Shown: one piece after another, positions 1-10,992 of the stretch
Layout: the number at the start of each line of letters is the position of its first letter
Numbering within the stretch: the first letter of the stretch is position 1
Origin: Polytrichum commune
Taxonomy: Eukaryota; Streptophyta; Polytrichopsida; Polytrichales; Polytrichaceae
DNA: 64,000 bases
Direction: 5' to 3'
NCBI GenBank assembly: GCA_950295325.1
Contig: OX485809.1
Span: forward strand, 35,595,081-35,659,080
Made by a program: the position numbers and the translations under genes
Notes under the pieces: model-generated
Databases searched by the model: none
What the model was told of the DNA's origin: nothing
The model's input: only the letters and a program-made list of their open reading frames with translations

Positions 1-496
1 TGGTGGTGCTTGCAAACTTGAAGCCCCGGAACATGAGAGGAGTGAAGTCAAATGGGATGCTTCTGTGTGCATCAGATGCAGCTCATGAAAATGTGGAGCT
101 TTTGACTCCACCAGAGGGAGCAGTTCCAGGCGACCGCATATGGTTTGGAGGTGAGGAGGCTCAGGCCGACCAAAAAGCAGCAGGCACTCCAAACCAGGTA
201 TAGTCACTTCTGTACAGTATTTCATTTTCTTTCAAAGGGGGCTGCCATGAATTGTGAAAAGAGAAGTAATTAAGATGAGGTCTTGCTCCAGTGCTCTCAG
301 TAAGTCTGCAATCTATGCATAGGAATTTTGAGAGAGCTGGTGGCTATGGCAGGTCCAAAAGAAGAAAATTTGGGAAGGTATTCAACCACTGCTAAAAACT
401 ACAAGTGACTGTACAGCTGTGTTCCAAGAAAGGACAATGCGAGTGTCTGCAGGGGTGGTCACTTGTGCATCTTTGCAGGGTGGCAATATATCATAG
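1..496 (+). CDS. AIMP1-like tRNA-binding (OB-fold) protein, 3' end only
   Basis: The 5' part lies outside the window. Two exons are visible: 1-197 (reading frame from base 3, donor GTATAG after an ACCAG end) and 353-496 (acceptor ..GGCAG, stop TAG at 494-496); the junction is phase 0. The encoded ~112 residues carry the hallmark NLKPRNMRGVKSNGMLL, then VELLTPPEGAVPGDR, a linker with TPNQVQKKKIWEG, and the terminal SAGVVT..SL..GNIS. This is the C-terminal EMAP-II/Trbp111-type OB fold that binds tRNA, found in plant proteins related to human AIMP1/yeast Arc1 and at the C-terminus of plant cytosolic MetRS. The TPNQVQKKKIW spacing and the NIS ending fit the stand-alone AIMP1-like protein better than MetRS. 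Expected role: cytosolic tRNA-binding cofactor of aminoacyl-tRNA synthetases. No lesion is seen in the visible part. Confidence 0.85.
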
Positions 497-1740
497 AATA
501 GTTTATGTCAGGCACAAAGAATAGTACAACTTTCTCTATTTTAATAGTGATATTTATTTGATTGGCAGCCAGGATTTCTGTTAACAACACCCTATCATGA
601 CTTCACTATGCAATTGCTTCAAGTCCCTGTCAATGGTTCGGAGCCATTTCATATGCCCCCAGCATATTACAGAAGAACAAAGCACAGTGAATGCAGAACT
701 TACTACAACTGAATTTAAGGAATAATTTGGATTCATGCATGTGACACATGTCAGCAAAGAACTTCATCTCAGTACATACACAAGATTAATCTACTGCAGC
801 ATAGATTAAGAAGTGGAGATGATGTAACTTCAAAAATCAACAGATTCATATTCAACAAAGATAACGAGATGTGCTTAAAGAAAAAGTCTACCTTGAAATT
901 GTTTTTTACAGTTTGATGGCACAGAATTGTACAATTTCTGAATGACTTAAATGCATGTCACCAGCTAAAATATATAATCTAGTCTCACGTTCACTCTAGT
1001 TTTCGTTACCTCTTATGGGAATGTGTATACCTTGGCACTTGTTGCATTGGTTACACTTCAACGAATGAGTGCAATAAGAGCTAATTATGGTACCCCAACG
1101 AGGTCTTGATAACCAATGATGTAGCTGATTGACCACTGATGCTGTTGCCAGTCTGCAAGAAGGCCCCCAGAGAGCTGCAAGATGCACAACCAAGGAAGAG
1201 AGGAGATAAGAGAGAAGGGGTGAGGGTAAGTGGTTAGCAAATATTAAAATTTAGCAATAAACCAATTGCAATAAACCCTGTTATGGAATAATAAGGGATT
1301 GTAACCATGGCATTGAATCTATCTCAATATCTTATTAATAACCTACGAACAGTTGTAAGTACAATGCTTCCAATATGATGATTGTGCCCTTTCTGAGCAA
1401 CTCTCAACATTTGGTTGACTCTATTCTTTGGCTTACTGGCCAAGCGAACATAGTTGCATTCATAAAAATCTGGAATTTCCTTCGACTGAAATCTTCCATC
1501 TACTAAGTATAAAAGAAAGACTCTATTACTCTACTCACCCACCAGCCACTTGAGACTGCAGAAGGTGTATGAACCTAAATTGATCGGCATAACCCAGTAC
1601 ATTTTGGATCAATAATTGAAGGGGAGGGTATGCCTAAAAGAATATATTTTTTGGATATAAAATGTGATTCTAACGATCATTTTGGAAACCAAAAATGACA
1701 CACAGTTTTAGTTTCACCATGACTATATACAGAGGGTGTG
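497..1740. other. Convergent intergenic region, no gene seen
   Basis: This 1.2-kb spacer lies between the stop of the AIMP1-like gene (+) and the stop of the DUF212 gene (-), so it should hold both 3' UTRs. An open frame at 996-1193 on - was examined as a possible last exon of the DUF212 gene, but the true last exon is at 1741-1821. Nothing else is recognisable. Confidence 0.5.
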
Positions 1741-4697
1741 CTAGGTTGTGGAGGACCCTACTAAGGAAAGCAGGTGCAAGAAGAAAGCAATGAAGCAACC
1801 CAACATGGCGCCAGCAGCCACCTGCAGCACCAAAAACGGATGTGCACCAAAAGCAGTCAATTTATGATCTTGCAAAATATAATACCTTGTCTTCTATATC
1901 TCATGGTTACTTTAAGCTGTAAGCAGCCTCAAACAGTCTTTGAAAAGCATGTCCTAAAGACAATTTGGTGGGTAATATGTACACCTATGTTTAGGCCCAT
2001 AAGAGTTATTGAAAGAATGAACAGAGGTTCTCCCACAATCGTGTGTCTCTCTTTAAATGGCCGGCACGGTATGGTATCCTTTCCCAATTGGACTGTAGAC
2101 ATATGTGATATAATTTGACATATGGAATTTGGAAAGTTCTCAGGACACTACTTTTGTACACAATGTCACTACCAATTATGCACTAGCTTAATAGTGGTGG
2201 AATACCTTCATTAGATTAATACAGAGGAAGTCTCTCAGAGTGAAAAAAATCAAAGCTTGAACCCCAAAAACCATGATCTTGGTTGGACAAACATAAGTTT
2301 GATTGACCATAGGATTCTCACATGAGCTTTTACACATTATTAATATTCACAGTTTGCGTTTGCATATCCCTTTGTGATTCTTACAAGTGGACATTACTTG
2401 TTGAGCAAGACAGTAATGATACCTGTGGAGGGGTGTGTCCAAGAAACTCTTTCAGTGGTCGTGAATCTGATAGAGGATGCTCTGGTGGTAGCTCAAACAC
2501 AATCTGGTTGAGAACCTGCAAATTTACATCACATTTGTATGAATGAAAATGTTAAACCTACTTGGAAATACCAGTTTGCCCTAATTAGCCTAATTTGCGA
2601 TGGGTATGCCATACATTGTAGATACTCTACTTAAACTAATTACCCAGATTAATCAAATGGGCTTGTATATCCTGTTTGCAAAAGCGATTCAAGGTACTTT
2701 CTCACAAAAAGATGACACTCCCCATCCCATCCATATCATATTGAGATACACCACATCAAAGTGTGCTCAAGGGTCATTGAAGACTGGTTTCTGCTCCTAA
2801 CAAACAGCACAAATACGTGAACAAATCTCAAGAACAAACCTCAGCCTGCCGACCTGCTTGCAAACGTACACCTGAAGCATCGTACATGACCTGTAACCAC
2901 CCATTACATCATCACCTTAGAAAATATTTTTGCATTTTGTATCAGTGACTCTTGTCAACCCAGCAGTAAAAGTTCTCCCATGAACACTGTGTAAGTAGAA
3001 AAGAGAGCACAATAAAATAAAATCAAGATTTATTATTTACATTCAAATTTGGTGTGCTTCCAAATAAGTAAAAGTTGAGAATGCGTACAACACTAGCCAG
3101 GACAAAGGAAATAGCAAAAAGACTTCCATCAAGTCCTTCACGAAGGCCAACAGCACAGGCAAGCCCCATCACAGTAGCAGAGTGAGAGGAAGGCATGCCA
3201 CCGGACCCATACAACCGCTTCACATCCCACCTATTCTCCTTATACCTGATCACATATCCCAGAATATGAATCAAGTAAGCCCGGGAAACAGTGCACTCCC
3301 ATCACAAAAAATTTCAAGGCTTGTTCAAATTGAGCCTTTGAAATTAAAACGGCCAAGATATGAGATATGAAATCCTCATGTATGTGCATGCAGTCATCCT
3401 TTTGGAACGTGCTCCAGACAATTTAGGTATTATAATCACAGCTAATTAACATCCTTGTAGTGAAATTACAACTATTCAATGGCGGACACAAGTGGCTGAC
3501 TGATGTAGGTTGCAATCTCCATACGACGTTCGATTGGAACCAGTGACGCTGTGCTATCCATGTGCAAAACTCAAGCCCCCTTTACACTAGAGCTCCAGTG
3601 GAGAGCTTAAACTTGTAAATATCCAGAGTTTGATACTTAGAATTCACAAGCTCTCAGTAGTTCAAGCAAGTGTAGAGTGGCCATGCTCGCTCAGTGTGAG
3701 ATAGCAAGAAGAGAAACGATATAAAACAAAGATTAATTCATAACATGCTAAAGAGAGCTTGTCAAAGTGACCAAGAGCTTGCTGTAGGTCTTTCCACATA
3801 GGATCCATCAAGGCGTCACCCAACCTTGTGAACCCAGTAAAACATTCAAGCTCTCAAGCTCAAGACTTTAAGTGGATGTGAGTAAACAAGCATGTGTAAG
3901 AGGCTCCCTGCCAATGAGGAGGGGGTCTAGAAGCCTAAACAGACTCTTCATCTGTGCTATTGCCCTCTAATTAAACATCCAAAATTGGTAATAGTCTGGT
4001 AATGAATGTTCACTATGTCTAAAAAGTTAAAACAGATGCACTGCACTCTTTATTGCTCATGCTAAGGTAGGGGTACTAAAACCAACACCCTGAAATCTTG
4101 AAGAATAAATACATATATTGATTCTGATAATATCCACCACCTTAACACCAGGCTCCCATACCGCTTTCTGGTAGTCTACCAATTAAACGTTGAACCCCTC
4201 ATAACTATTGCATACGGAAGTCAAAGAAGGCATACTTTGGTGCGGTGGAATCCCCTTTAAATACTCAGCGCATACTCACGTCTGAAGTGACGGTTTTAGC
4301 ACCCTCTACCTTACAATGCACAAACCGCACATTTGAAATAAACCTACCTAAACATCTACAATTCCGAAGAAAATTGTGAACAAGCGTAACACGGAGAATT
4401 TTCGTGGACACGTCAAAAAACGATGCTCCTTGCGATTCATACTAAACCGCAGAATGCGTGAACAAGGAGAAGTTAAGGGCAGGCAGGCAGCCAGGGATGG
4501 GATAGATGGTACCAGGTAGTCAAGACTTTGAGCGATTGCGCGACCATGAAGGAAATGAAAGCCGCGACAAGAGGGATGTTAGTGAATCCCGCATACTGCT
4601 GCTGTGCGCTTGCCAAACTCGCTACCGCCGCCGTCTCTTCCACGCCCCCTGCCGTCAACAGCCTCATTGCTCCACTCTCCCCGCTCCAAACCTCCAA
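1741..4697 (-). CDS. DUF212 membrane protein (acid phosphatase/vanadium-dependent haloperoxidase-related), five exons
   Basis: Exons on -: 4697-4513, 3245-3089, 2890-2840, 2515-2423 and 1821-1741. All introns are GT..AG, and the phases join to 567 nt, 188 residues plus stop. The product is 188 aa, close to the usual ~170 aa of plant members. Exon 1 gives a short leader and a hydrophobic segment (FTNIPLVAAFISFMVAQ) ending in TTW. Exon 2 holds YKENRWDVKRL..GSGGMPSSHSATV, the phosphatase-like SxxxH motif of the family, and a second hydrophobic stretch. Exon 3 gives VMYDASGVRLQAGRQAE, exon 4 VLNQIVFELPPEHPLSDSR..FLGHTPPQ, and exon 5 VAAGAMLGCFIAFFLHLLS, a final membrane helix. Plant homologues are predicted membrane proteins whose biochemical substrate is not settled. 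The start is the first in-frame ATG. The gene looks intact. Intron 1 is long (about 1.27 kb). Confidence 0.93.
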
Positions 4698-6058
4698 ACC
4701 CTAATCCTACCCTGCTCTTTCTTCTCACCAAACCCTCCTTACGCTTCCTCGGCACAAATGCCTCCCCTGCGCGACCACCTGTCACCCGGTACCATGTCAC
4801 ACACCACCAAACAGACTCCCGAAACAAAGGACCACCGCCAAGTCTGCTCCTCCAGCTCGATCCTCCGCCCTCCAACTCGCCGAATCTCGTTCTGCCCAAC
4901 AGAAACAGATTTCTGCAAGAGTTAAGGTGCAGAATGATCGCATGCGGATTTTAAACAAACAGGCACAACATGGCATCGCAACTTACCCCGTTTCGCTCTG
5001 TAATGCGCTATTCTGTGTGAGCCAAAAGCTGGTGTGAGAGCATGCGCACGTCTCGTTGAGGAGTTGCGTGAATGTGTTGTGTTGGCGATGGCGATGGCGT
5101 TGGCGAGACAAGAGAGGCGAGGATTGATGAGTGCTTGGCCTTGGCTTTCCTTTCCCTAATTCCCTCCATTTCGCTTTTGGTACGAGATCATCGGTTGCCG
5201 GCTCCATAGTTTAGGCCCTCTCTCTGTGTTCTGATTGGACAACTTGGAAATGGCATCTTTCAAGGGCTATTACCACCTTCCGGCTATTTCCATCTACACG
5301 TATTAAGGTATGTTGGTAGTTTTCATGTGTGTTCTCCACCTTCTACCAAATAGACTTTACACAAGGACACTTGTGTTGCATTAACAAATCTACTTCGATA
5401 GGAATCGCATTGAAAATTGGACCTCCCGTGATTTAGTTATGTTTATTGGGAGTGAATGTGTGTTGATTCCTTACGTTGTATGCACAGTCCTTCCAATTGT
5501 GGTCAACACTAAGGGCTTGTTCACGTGGAGTCTCAACTCCCAACTCCCACTCATCTTAGCAAGTCCCAACTTTTGAGCCTCAAGAAACCATAAAAATATG
5601 GTTAATTATCAATAAAGTTGGATCTTGATTATTTTATGCAAAAATATTTACGAGAGTTGTGTTGAGAGTTGGGTCCTAGCTTTTTACTCAACCCAATTCT
5701 CAACATAAGTCCTAAGCCTCACCTCCCAAAAATGTTGCCATGTAGGCATCCATGTCATACTTGGGACTTGGGACCCTGTGTGAAGTGGTAAGTCCCAACT
5801 TCCAAGATCTCAACGGCTGAGATTGCATGGATTGAACTCAAGTGACTTGGGACTTAGGACTTGGGATGGCCTTGAGTATGGAGTAGTTATGTGTGTAATG
5901 TTATCACCTAACCACAAACCAATCAAAGACAAGTGAACAATTAAGAAAAGTAACGATATAACACCCACATGTACCTTACCTACTTATTACTTAGCAAGTG
6001 CAAGGGCAAATATGATCAAGTAAATGGAGTAATTTGACCACACTAAGATATGCATGCC
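4698..6058. other. 5' flank of the DUF212 gene and unassigned spacer
   Basis: The first ~500 bp should contain the promoter and 5' UTR of the gene that starts at 4697 on -; it is GC-richer than the surroundings. Proline/serine-rich open frames on + at 4506-4954 are antisense shadows of exon 1 and its leader. From about 5510 to 5880 there are repeated short phrases of the type CTCAACTCCCAA and GGGACTTGGGA, which look like a decayed repeat without clear ends. No coding region was found. Confidence 0.4.
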
Positions 6059-7509
6059 TTACTCATTTAATTTCTTAAATCATACACCCATATTTGAGTG
6101 GTGTGTCATTAGGTGTGGATCTAAGAACAAGCATTAAAAAGGCATGTGTTGGAAAGAGATAGGACTACATGCTGAAAATTTGTTAAGTATTCTAGATTCA
6201 GTAGCCACATAATTGGGGGACTTTTATGATCATTTAACGAGCTCAAGAATCTTCATTTCAAAAATGAATATAGATATACATATGAGCTCCAAAAACTATG
6301 AGGAAAATGGCTATATTAACAATTTAGATTTGTCAATAATCTTGCATTTGATTGTGTATTTTATATCCTACAAACCATGGGTGTGGAACTAAAAATGTCC
6401 ATTAAAATGTTGCTATGTAAGAGCAAGGCAACCCAAACCTTGATCCCAACCCTAATAGCCCAATTATGGATGATAATATAGGTTGAGGAAGACCCAATTG
6501 CCAACCTCAACCCCAACGCCAATCTAACCCCAATTTTGGATGGCAATAAAGGTTGAGGTGGTAGATATTAAGGTTTGAGCCCAATGGTATCCTTGATTAA
6601 GGGCCCTCGCAGGGTTGAAGTTCACAAGATGCCTCAGAGAGAGTGTCTTATTGGGCGTAAAGTGCCATCATTGGTCATTTTGCTCAATGCAGTAAAATGA
6701 GGCACATTTTGTGTTGAAATGTCCCTTATATGACCTTATTAGAGATGAGTTTTCATCATTGTTTAAGAATGTAGTTCTAGGGATCCTCAAGTCTTCTTTT
6801 TAATTAGACCACCAAGTCGACATTAACCTCTATCTCACGGAGGCTACTACACTCCACCACTCTAAAAAGATTAGCCGATTTGAAACTATTATAATGATGC
6901 ATTTTTAGCCCCGTTAACCTTTTTGGTTTCTTATACTTTGAAATCAAATTTCTTTCATAACAATGTGGAAACGGCCTGGAATTGTCACCTCCTACTTATC
7001 CTCGGTTCATTCAACAAATATTCCTCCATTGGGAGGAAGTGCCAAGTTTGCAAGTGATCTTGGAGACATGATGTGGATAGTTGTCCATACCAAATAAGGA
7101 AGATGACAATTGCAAGTGCTTTTACTATGTAATTTAGCAGGTCTCTTCATGGGCAACATGCTATGTCTCAAGATTCATCAGCAATGTGTCACTTCTATTC
7201 ATATTTGCACCAGATTATCCTATTCCAAAACTCAAATCATGATAGAAATGACTTTTTAAAAGATGTTAGAGACTTGAAAGCTTCATTCAAGCTCTGTTCA
7301 GGGAAGCCTCGTAATTTGATAGATTTTAAGTTTTGTGACACACTGTACATAACCCAATACATAATTCCTACATGCAGAAGAGATTTTGACATCACCAGTG
7401 GCTAAAGGAAGCTCAAGTGGATCCATCACAATTCAGCTTACAAATTGATGCAGTAAATAATTCACTCAAATTGTAACCTTCTTTATTTAGATACATCATC
7501 ATGATGGGG
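6059..7509. repeat. Segmental duplication, block D copy 1
   Basis: This block matches about 41,740-43,201 (copy 2) and 51,330-52,804 (copy 3) over its length with scattered substitutions and small indels. In all three copies it lies 3' of a thaumatin-like gene. A 73-codon open frame starting MCHFYSYLHQIIL is kept open in each copy (7184-7405 here; 42,876-43,097; 52,479-52,700) and ends with the same SG residues. I recognise no domain in it, and conservation of a short frame among recent copies is weak evidence for a gene. The block is interrupted after 7509 by a MITE and continues at 7796-7858, 10,901-10,992 and from 14,699. Confidence 0.85.
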
Positions 7510-7795
7510 GCTCCCTAAATACCCCCAACGAGCGTTGCAGCTGTCGGGCTCGGAGGCCAGGTTCGGTGGGGTTCATTTTTATGGCCCTCCCCGTTTTGGC
7601 CCCTTGGGGAATTTTTTTGGTTTTTTTTTGCTAAATTTGGGTCCTGCGGCCCCAAATTACTCTAGGAAGCCCCCTATGAGATTAAGTAAGCCCCCACCCA
7701 ATTAAAAAAATAGGGGGCAAGTTTTACCCCAACCCTGCCACCCCCTCCCGAACCTAGCCTCCGAGCCACGCTCGATGGGGGTTTTTAGGCAGATC
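7510..7795. mobile_element. MULE-like MITE in block D copy 1
   Basis: The insert is flanked by a direct repeat, CATCATGATGGGG, at 7497-7509 and 7796-7808, while copies 2 and 3 have this sequence once (43,189-43,201; 52,792-52,804). The ends are imperfect inverted repeats of about 50-60 bp with small indels: the left reads CTCCCTAAATACCCCC..CGAGCG.. and the right, complemented, CTGCCTAAAAACCCCC..CGAGCG... Both continue with GCTCGGAGGC(C/T)AGGTTCGG. Long inverted repeats plus a target duplication of about 9-13 bp point to the Mutator superfamily. It has no coding capacity. Confidence 0.75.
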
Positions 7796-7874
7796 CATCA
7801 TGATGGGGTATCTTACACTTGAATTTCCACTAATGTAGGCACCGGTAAGTTATCTTTAGGGGCAGTTTACACCA

Positions 7875-7933
7875 TAGACCATGAACTCGTCCCACGGAAG
7901 ATGCCTTATTCCGCGGTACGAGTTCATGGTCTA
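7875..7933. repeat. Subterminal inverted repeat near the left end of the TTA element
   Basis: Two perfect 16-bp arms (7875-7890, beginning TAGACCATGAAC, and 7918-7933) enclose a 27-bp loop that itself has a short CGGA/TCCG pairing. The arm overlaps the terminal repeat. Confidence 0.85.
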
Positions 7934-10386
7934 CATTTCATGGTCCGAGTTCTTAAAAAAGTGATTTACAAAGCCGTTGGGCCCCTCACTAGGTGTAAAC
8001 CGAATGTGGACAAAGAGGAATGACCATGCGGCAAGAAGTGGATGTGCTGATTTTTTTAATATAAGCCCAAAAAAGGCAGTTTTGGGAAAAAATGAAGTTT
8101 GACCATTTTGTTGACTTCAATTTGCCTTCACTTGCCTACACATGCCTTCTCTTATCTTGTCACTTAGTTTTTTCTTCTTTTCGCCTCTCAGGGGGGGCGG
8201 TGTGTTAAAAAGTTAAGGATATAGGTGCGAACAACCACTATTTTATAGGGGGGTATTACTTTCAATTCTCTTCTTTTTTTCACATGCTATCATTATGTAA
8301 TTTTCTCCTTTGGGTTGATAGAAAAATGGCTTGCATTACTTATAATTCCAAATTACCTATTATTCCATACCCTATAGTACTTTAAAGATGTCCAGTGCCA
8401 TTTTTGATACCCTATATTACTCTTAAGTCCATTTATAACTTTTTGCCCCCATGTTTTTAAAATACCCTATCATTTGTTTGCACGTATATTGCTACTCCAA
8501 CCAATGACTACCCCCCCCCCCCGAGTTTCGATTTAAAGTTTGATCATTCTCTTGTCATCTCTTGGGCTTCAACTGTCTTCACTTCTTGTTAAATGTGTCA
8601 AAGATGTGGCTTGCAAATCTTCTCACAACAATTTTTACAAAAAAAAATGAGCGATTCAATTTGTACATGTGACATGTAATTTGCATGTGACATGTACCTT
8701 GTGTTGTCACTACACTAAATAGGATATTCAGTGTTTGATTATATCTAATGTTGTTACCACCCAACCTTGCCCAACACTAAATTTCAATTCTTTGATAATT
8801 AATGTTAGAAGATTTCCCATTGCGTTTCTTTTGACCACCCTGATCTACAGTCACTAAACGACTACGTATTTTTCTTTTAAGTTTTGCAACTATAGTTTTT
8901 AAACATTTTGGGCCGGGGATTCGTGGCACTCAAGTAAAGTCATCCAGTAACGAAAATCGGATGACTCCATCAAGAAGCTTGGATGGAGCTTACTTTGGTG
9001 AAACACCTCCGAGTTGGCATGTAAGACCTATCTTTTCATTTATAGCTATTGTGAACTAGTAGCTATTTTGTAAATATCAATTAGTTGGCAAAGGGCAATG
9101 ATGTGGCCTTGTATGCTCTAAGCCTATTTTCTAACTTCCCATGAATTGTTTCCAAGGCCATGATGTGAATTTGAATTCCACATGGTTATTTTGATAAATA
9201 TTACAAGATATCAATGTGTGCAACATATAATTATGACGTGTTGTCATAGACATTTTTTGTTTGTTCATAATTCATTTATTCAGCACAGGTTTGATTGCTC
9301 AAACATTTCTAATATGTCATAATAATATATATCACCTCATGGTAGATTGGTGAACTCAAAAATCAATTCCATAATAATATTATAATAATATTATGAAATT
9401 TATTTGAAAATAATTAATATACACCATGTGATTTTTAAAATTATACAATATGTGATGAGGATAAAATATTACAATAATTCAGATAGGCTATAATCAGAAA
9501 CTTATGATTTTCTGAGTATACCCCATCCATAACATTGTCCCACAAGTCTAATGCCAAATAACACACCATTTATTTATACCTCATATTATATTTTCTAAAA
9601 ATATATAATTTATTTATATATAATATTTTGGTTATATGTTTTATATTCTATCTTTATTGTTTCATTTTGGTCATCTTATGAACACTTGTACTAATCTATC
9701 ATTAGAATGACAAAGATAATTTTAAATGGTTAGTGACAAAATTATAACCCCAATGTTAATGAGGATTTTGTAATGTTTTTGACCTCCAAGTTAATTATGT
9801 GCTTGATTGATGGTTTCACTTCCGGAATGAAGTCCCAATCAATTGCTTATTAGCTAATTGGAAATGCACATATATATATTGGATTTTAGACCTTGAAGGT
9901 GAAGTGCATTCAATATGGGATTTGTAGTCAAGCAACCTTCAAGAATGCAAGGGCAATGTTTTTTTTCGAAATTAGGCGGGATGGGCAACAATTTTCGGTC
10001 GGGTTGAGAAATTTCTTTACAGGGTTGCCCCAAACCGGATCTGACACCCCCAAAAGTTTGTTAGGGGGTATTTAACGTCCACCCATATTGATTTCTTTAA
10101 AATAACCGGACTAGTAATGATAGATTGGCAACGCATGATGCACCCACTTGCTTCTATATGAGGCATTTTTTCCTATGTCTAACACTCTTCATATTATTGC
10201 CTTAAGTATTAGATTAGATTGGGATTATTTAGAACTACTAAAACTTGGTATTTTTAAAACCCTTCAGACAGGGAGCCGAAGACGTAAGGTAGTGTCTAAA
10301 GTGGTTCATCTCATCCACAAAGATGAATGAACTTACACTAATGAAAATACATGAGTGCCATGAATCCCTGGCCAACATTTTGGGGT

Positions 10387-10441
10387 GTGTAATATACCGT
10401 TGGAAAGGTATTTTCAAGACCTTTCCAACGGTATATTACAC
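10387..10441. repeat. Perfect 23-bp stem-loop inside the TTA element
   Basis: Arms 10,387-10,409 (GTGTAATATACCGTTGG..) and 10,419-10,441 are perfectly complementary around a 9-nt loop ATTTTCAAG. Pairing resumes outside after one mismatch. It could be a relic of a nested foldback element or a hairpin-RNA source. Confidence 0.9.
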
Positions 10442-10813
10442 GTCCCCAAATTCCAAACATTGCAGCTGGTAGACCAAAAAAACAAATATGCACTTGAATT
10501 CTTGAGTTCTAGATGTCCTGCATTGTTTGATGAAACACGTGTAAGCCGGTTTAAGGGGTAGGGCAAGGTAGTGTTGGTATGTCTCATGGGCTATAATATA
10601 ATTAAGGCACATAAAAGGTAGATTCATTAAAACATTCTTGAAATGGCATTTCTCTGACATGGGCCCTTGCCTTTTCGTACCAGATCACCTCTCTTGCCTC
10701 TCTCACCGCAAAACTCGTTGGACCATGTCAGTGCATTTATTAGGCCTTAAAATTTATATTTTGGGGACCTCAACCTTCATGGTCCCTCTGCCATTTTTTC
10801 CTTAGTGTAAACT

Positions 10814-10835
10814 GAAGTTGTCCCGGGACAACTTC
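10814..10835. repeat. Perfect 22-bp palindrome near the right end of the TTA element
   Basis: The sequence GAAGTTGTCCC and its exact complement abut with no spacer, centred on CCCGGG, about 65 bp inside the right terminus. It is the counterpart of the subterminal repeat at 7875-7933. Confidence 0.9.
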
Positions 10836-10992
10836 AAGAGCCAATCAGCTGCCTTGTAGAGCCCTGGTCCAACTTCATGGTCCATAGTGTAAACCGCCCC
10901 TTAGTTCAGTTTTTAGGTACTCAAGACCACGTCTAGCCCTTGGTGCAAGCAGCTGCTAGTTGCTAAATCTTGACGTCTTCGCAACTAAGCTA

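Larger units (their letters stand above)
7859..10900. mobile_element. 3.0-kb non-autonomous DNA transposon, TTA target duplication (PIF/Harbinger-like)
   Basis: The element begins GGGGCAGTTTACACCATAG and its other end, complemented, begins GGGGCGGTTTACACTATGG, so the terminal inverted repeats match over about 27 bp with a few changes. It is bordered by TTA at 7856-7858 and 10,901-10,903. Copy 2 (43,249-43,251) and copy 3 hold the uninterrupted sequence with a single TTA. A 3-bp TTA duplication with GC-rich ends fits the PIF/Harbinger superfamily, although CACTA elements also make 3-bp duplications. None of the open frames inside (for example 9893-10,075, 10,148-10,330, 10,436-10,660) resembles a transposase. 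Subterminal palindromes sit near both ends. Confidence 0.75.

Noticed and set aside
996-1193. Possible last exon of the DUF212 gene on -
   Set aside because: The family-specific C-terminus is clearly encoded at 1741-1821 with matching phase and splice sites.
4506-4954. Two proline/serine-rich open frames on + over the DUF212 first exon
   Set aside because: They are antisense shadows of exon 1 and its GC-rich leader; composition alone gives the long frames.
10387-10441. miRNA gene
   Set aside because: A perfect short stem inside a transposon is more like a foldback relic; no mature-miRNA evidence can be seen from sequence.
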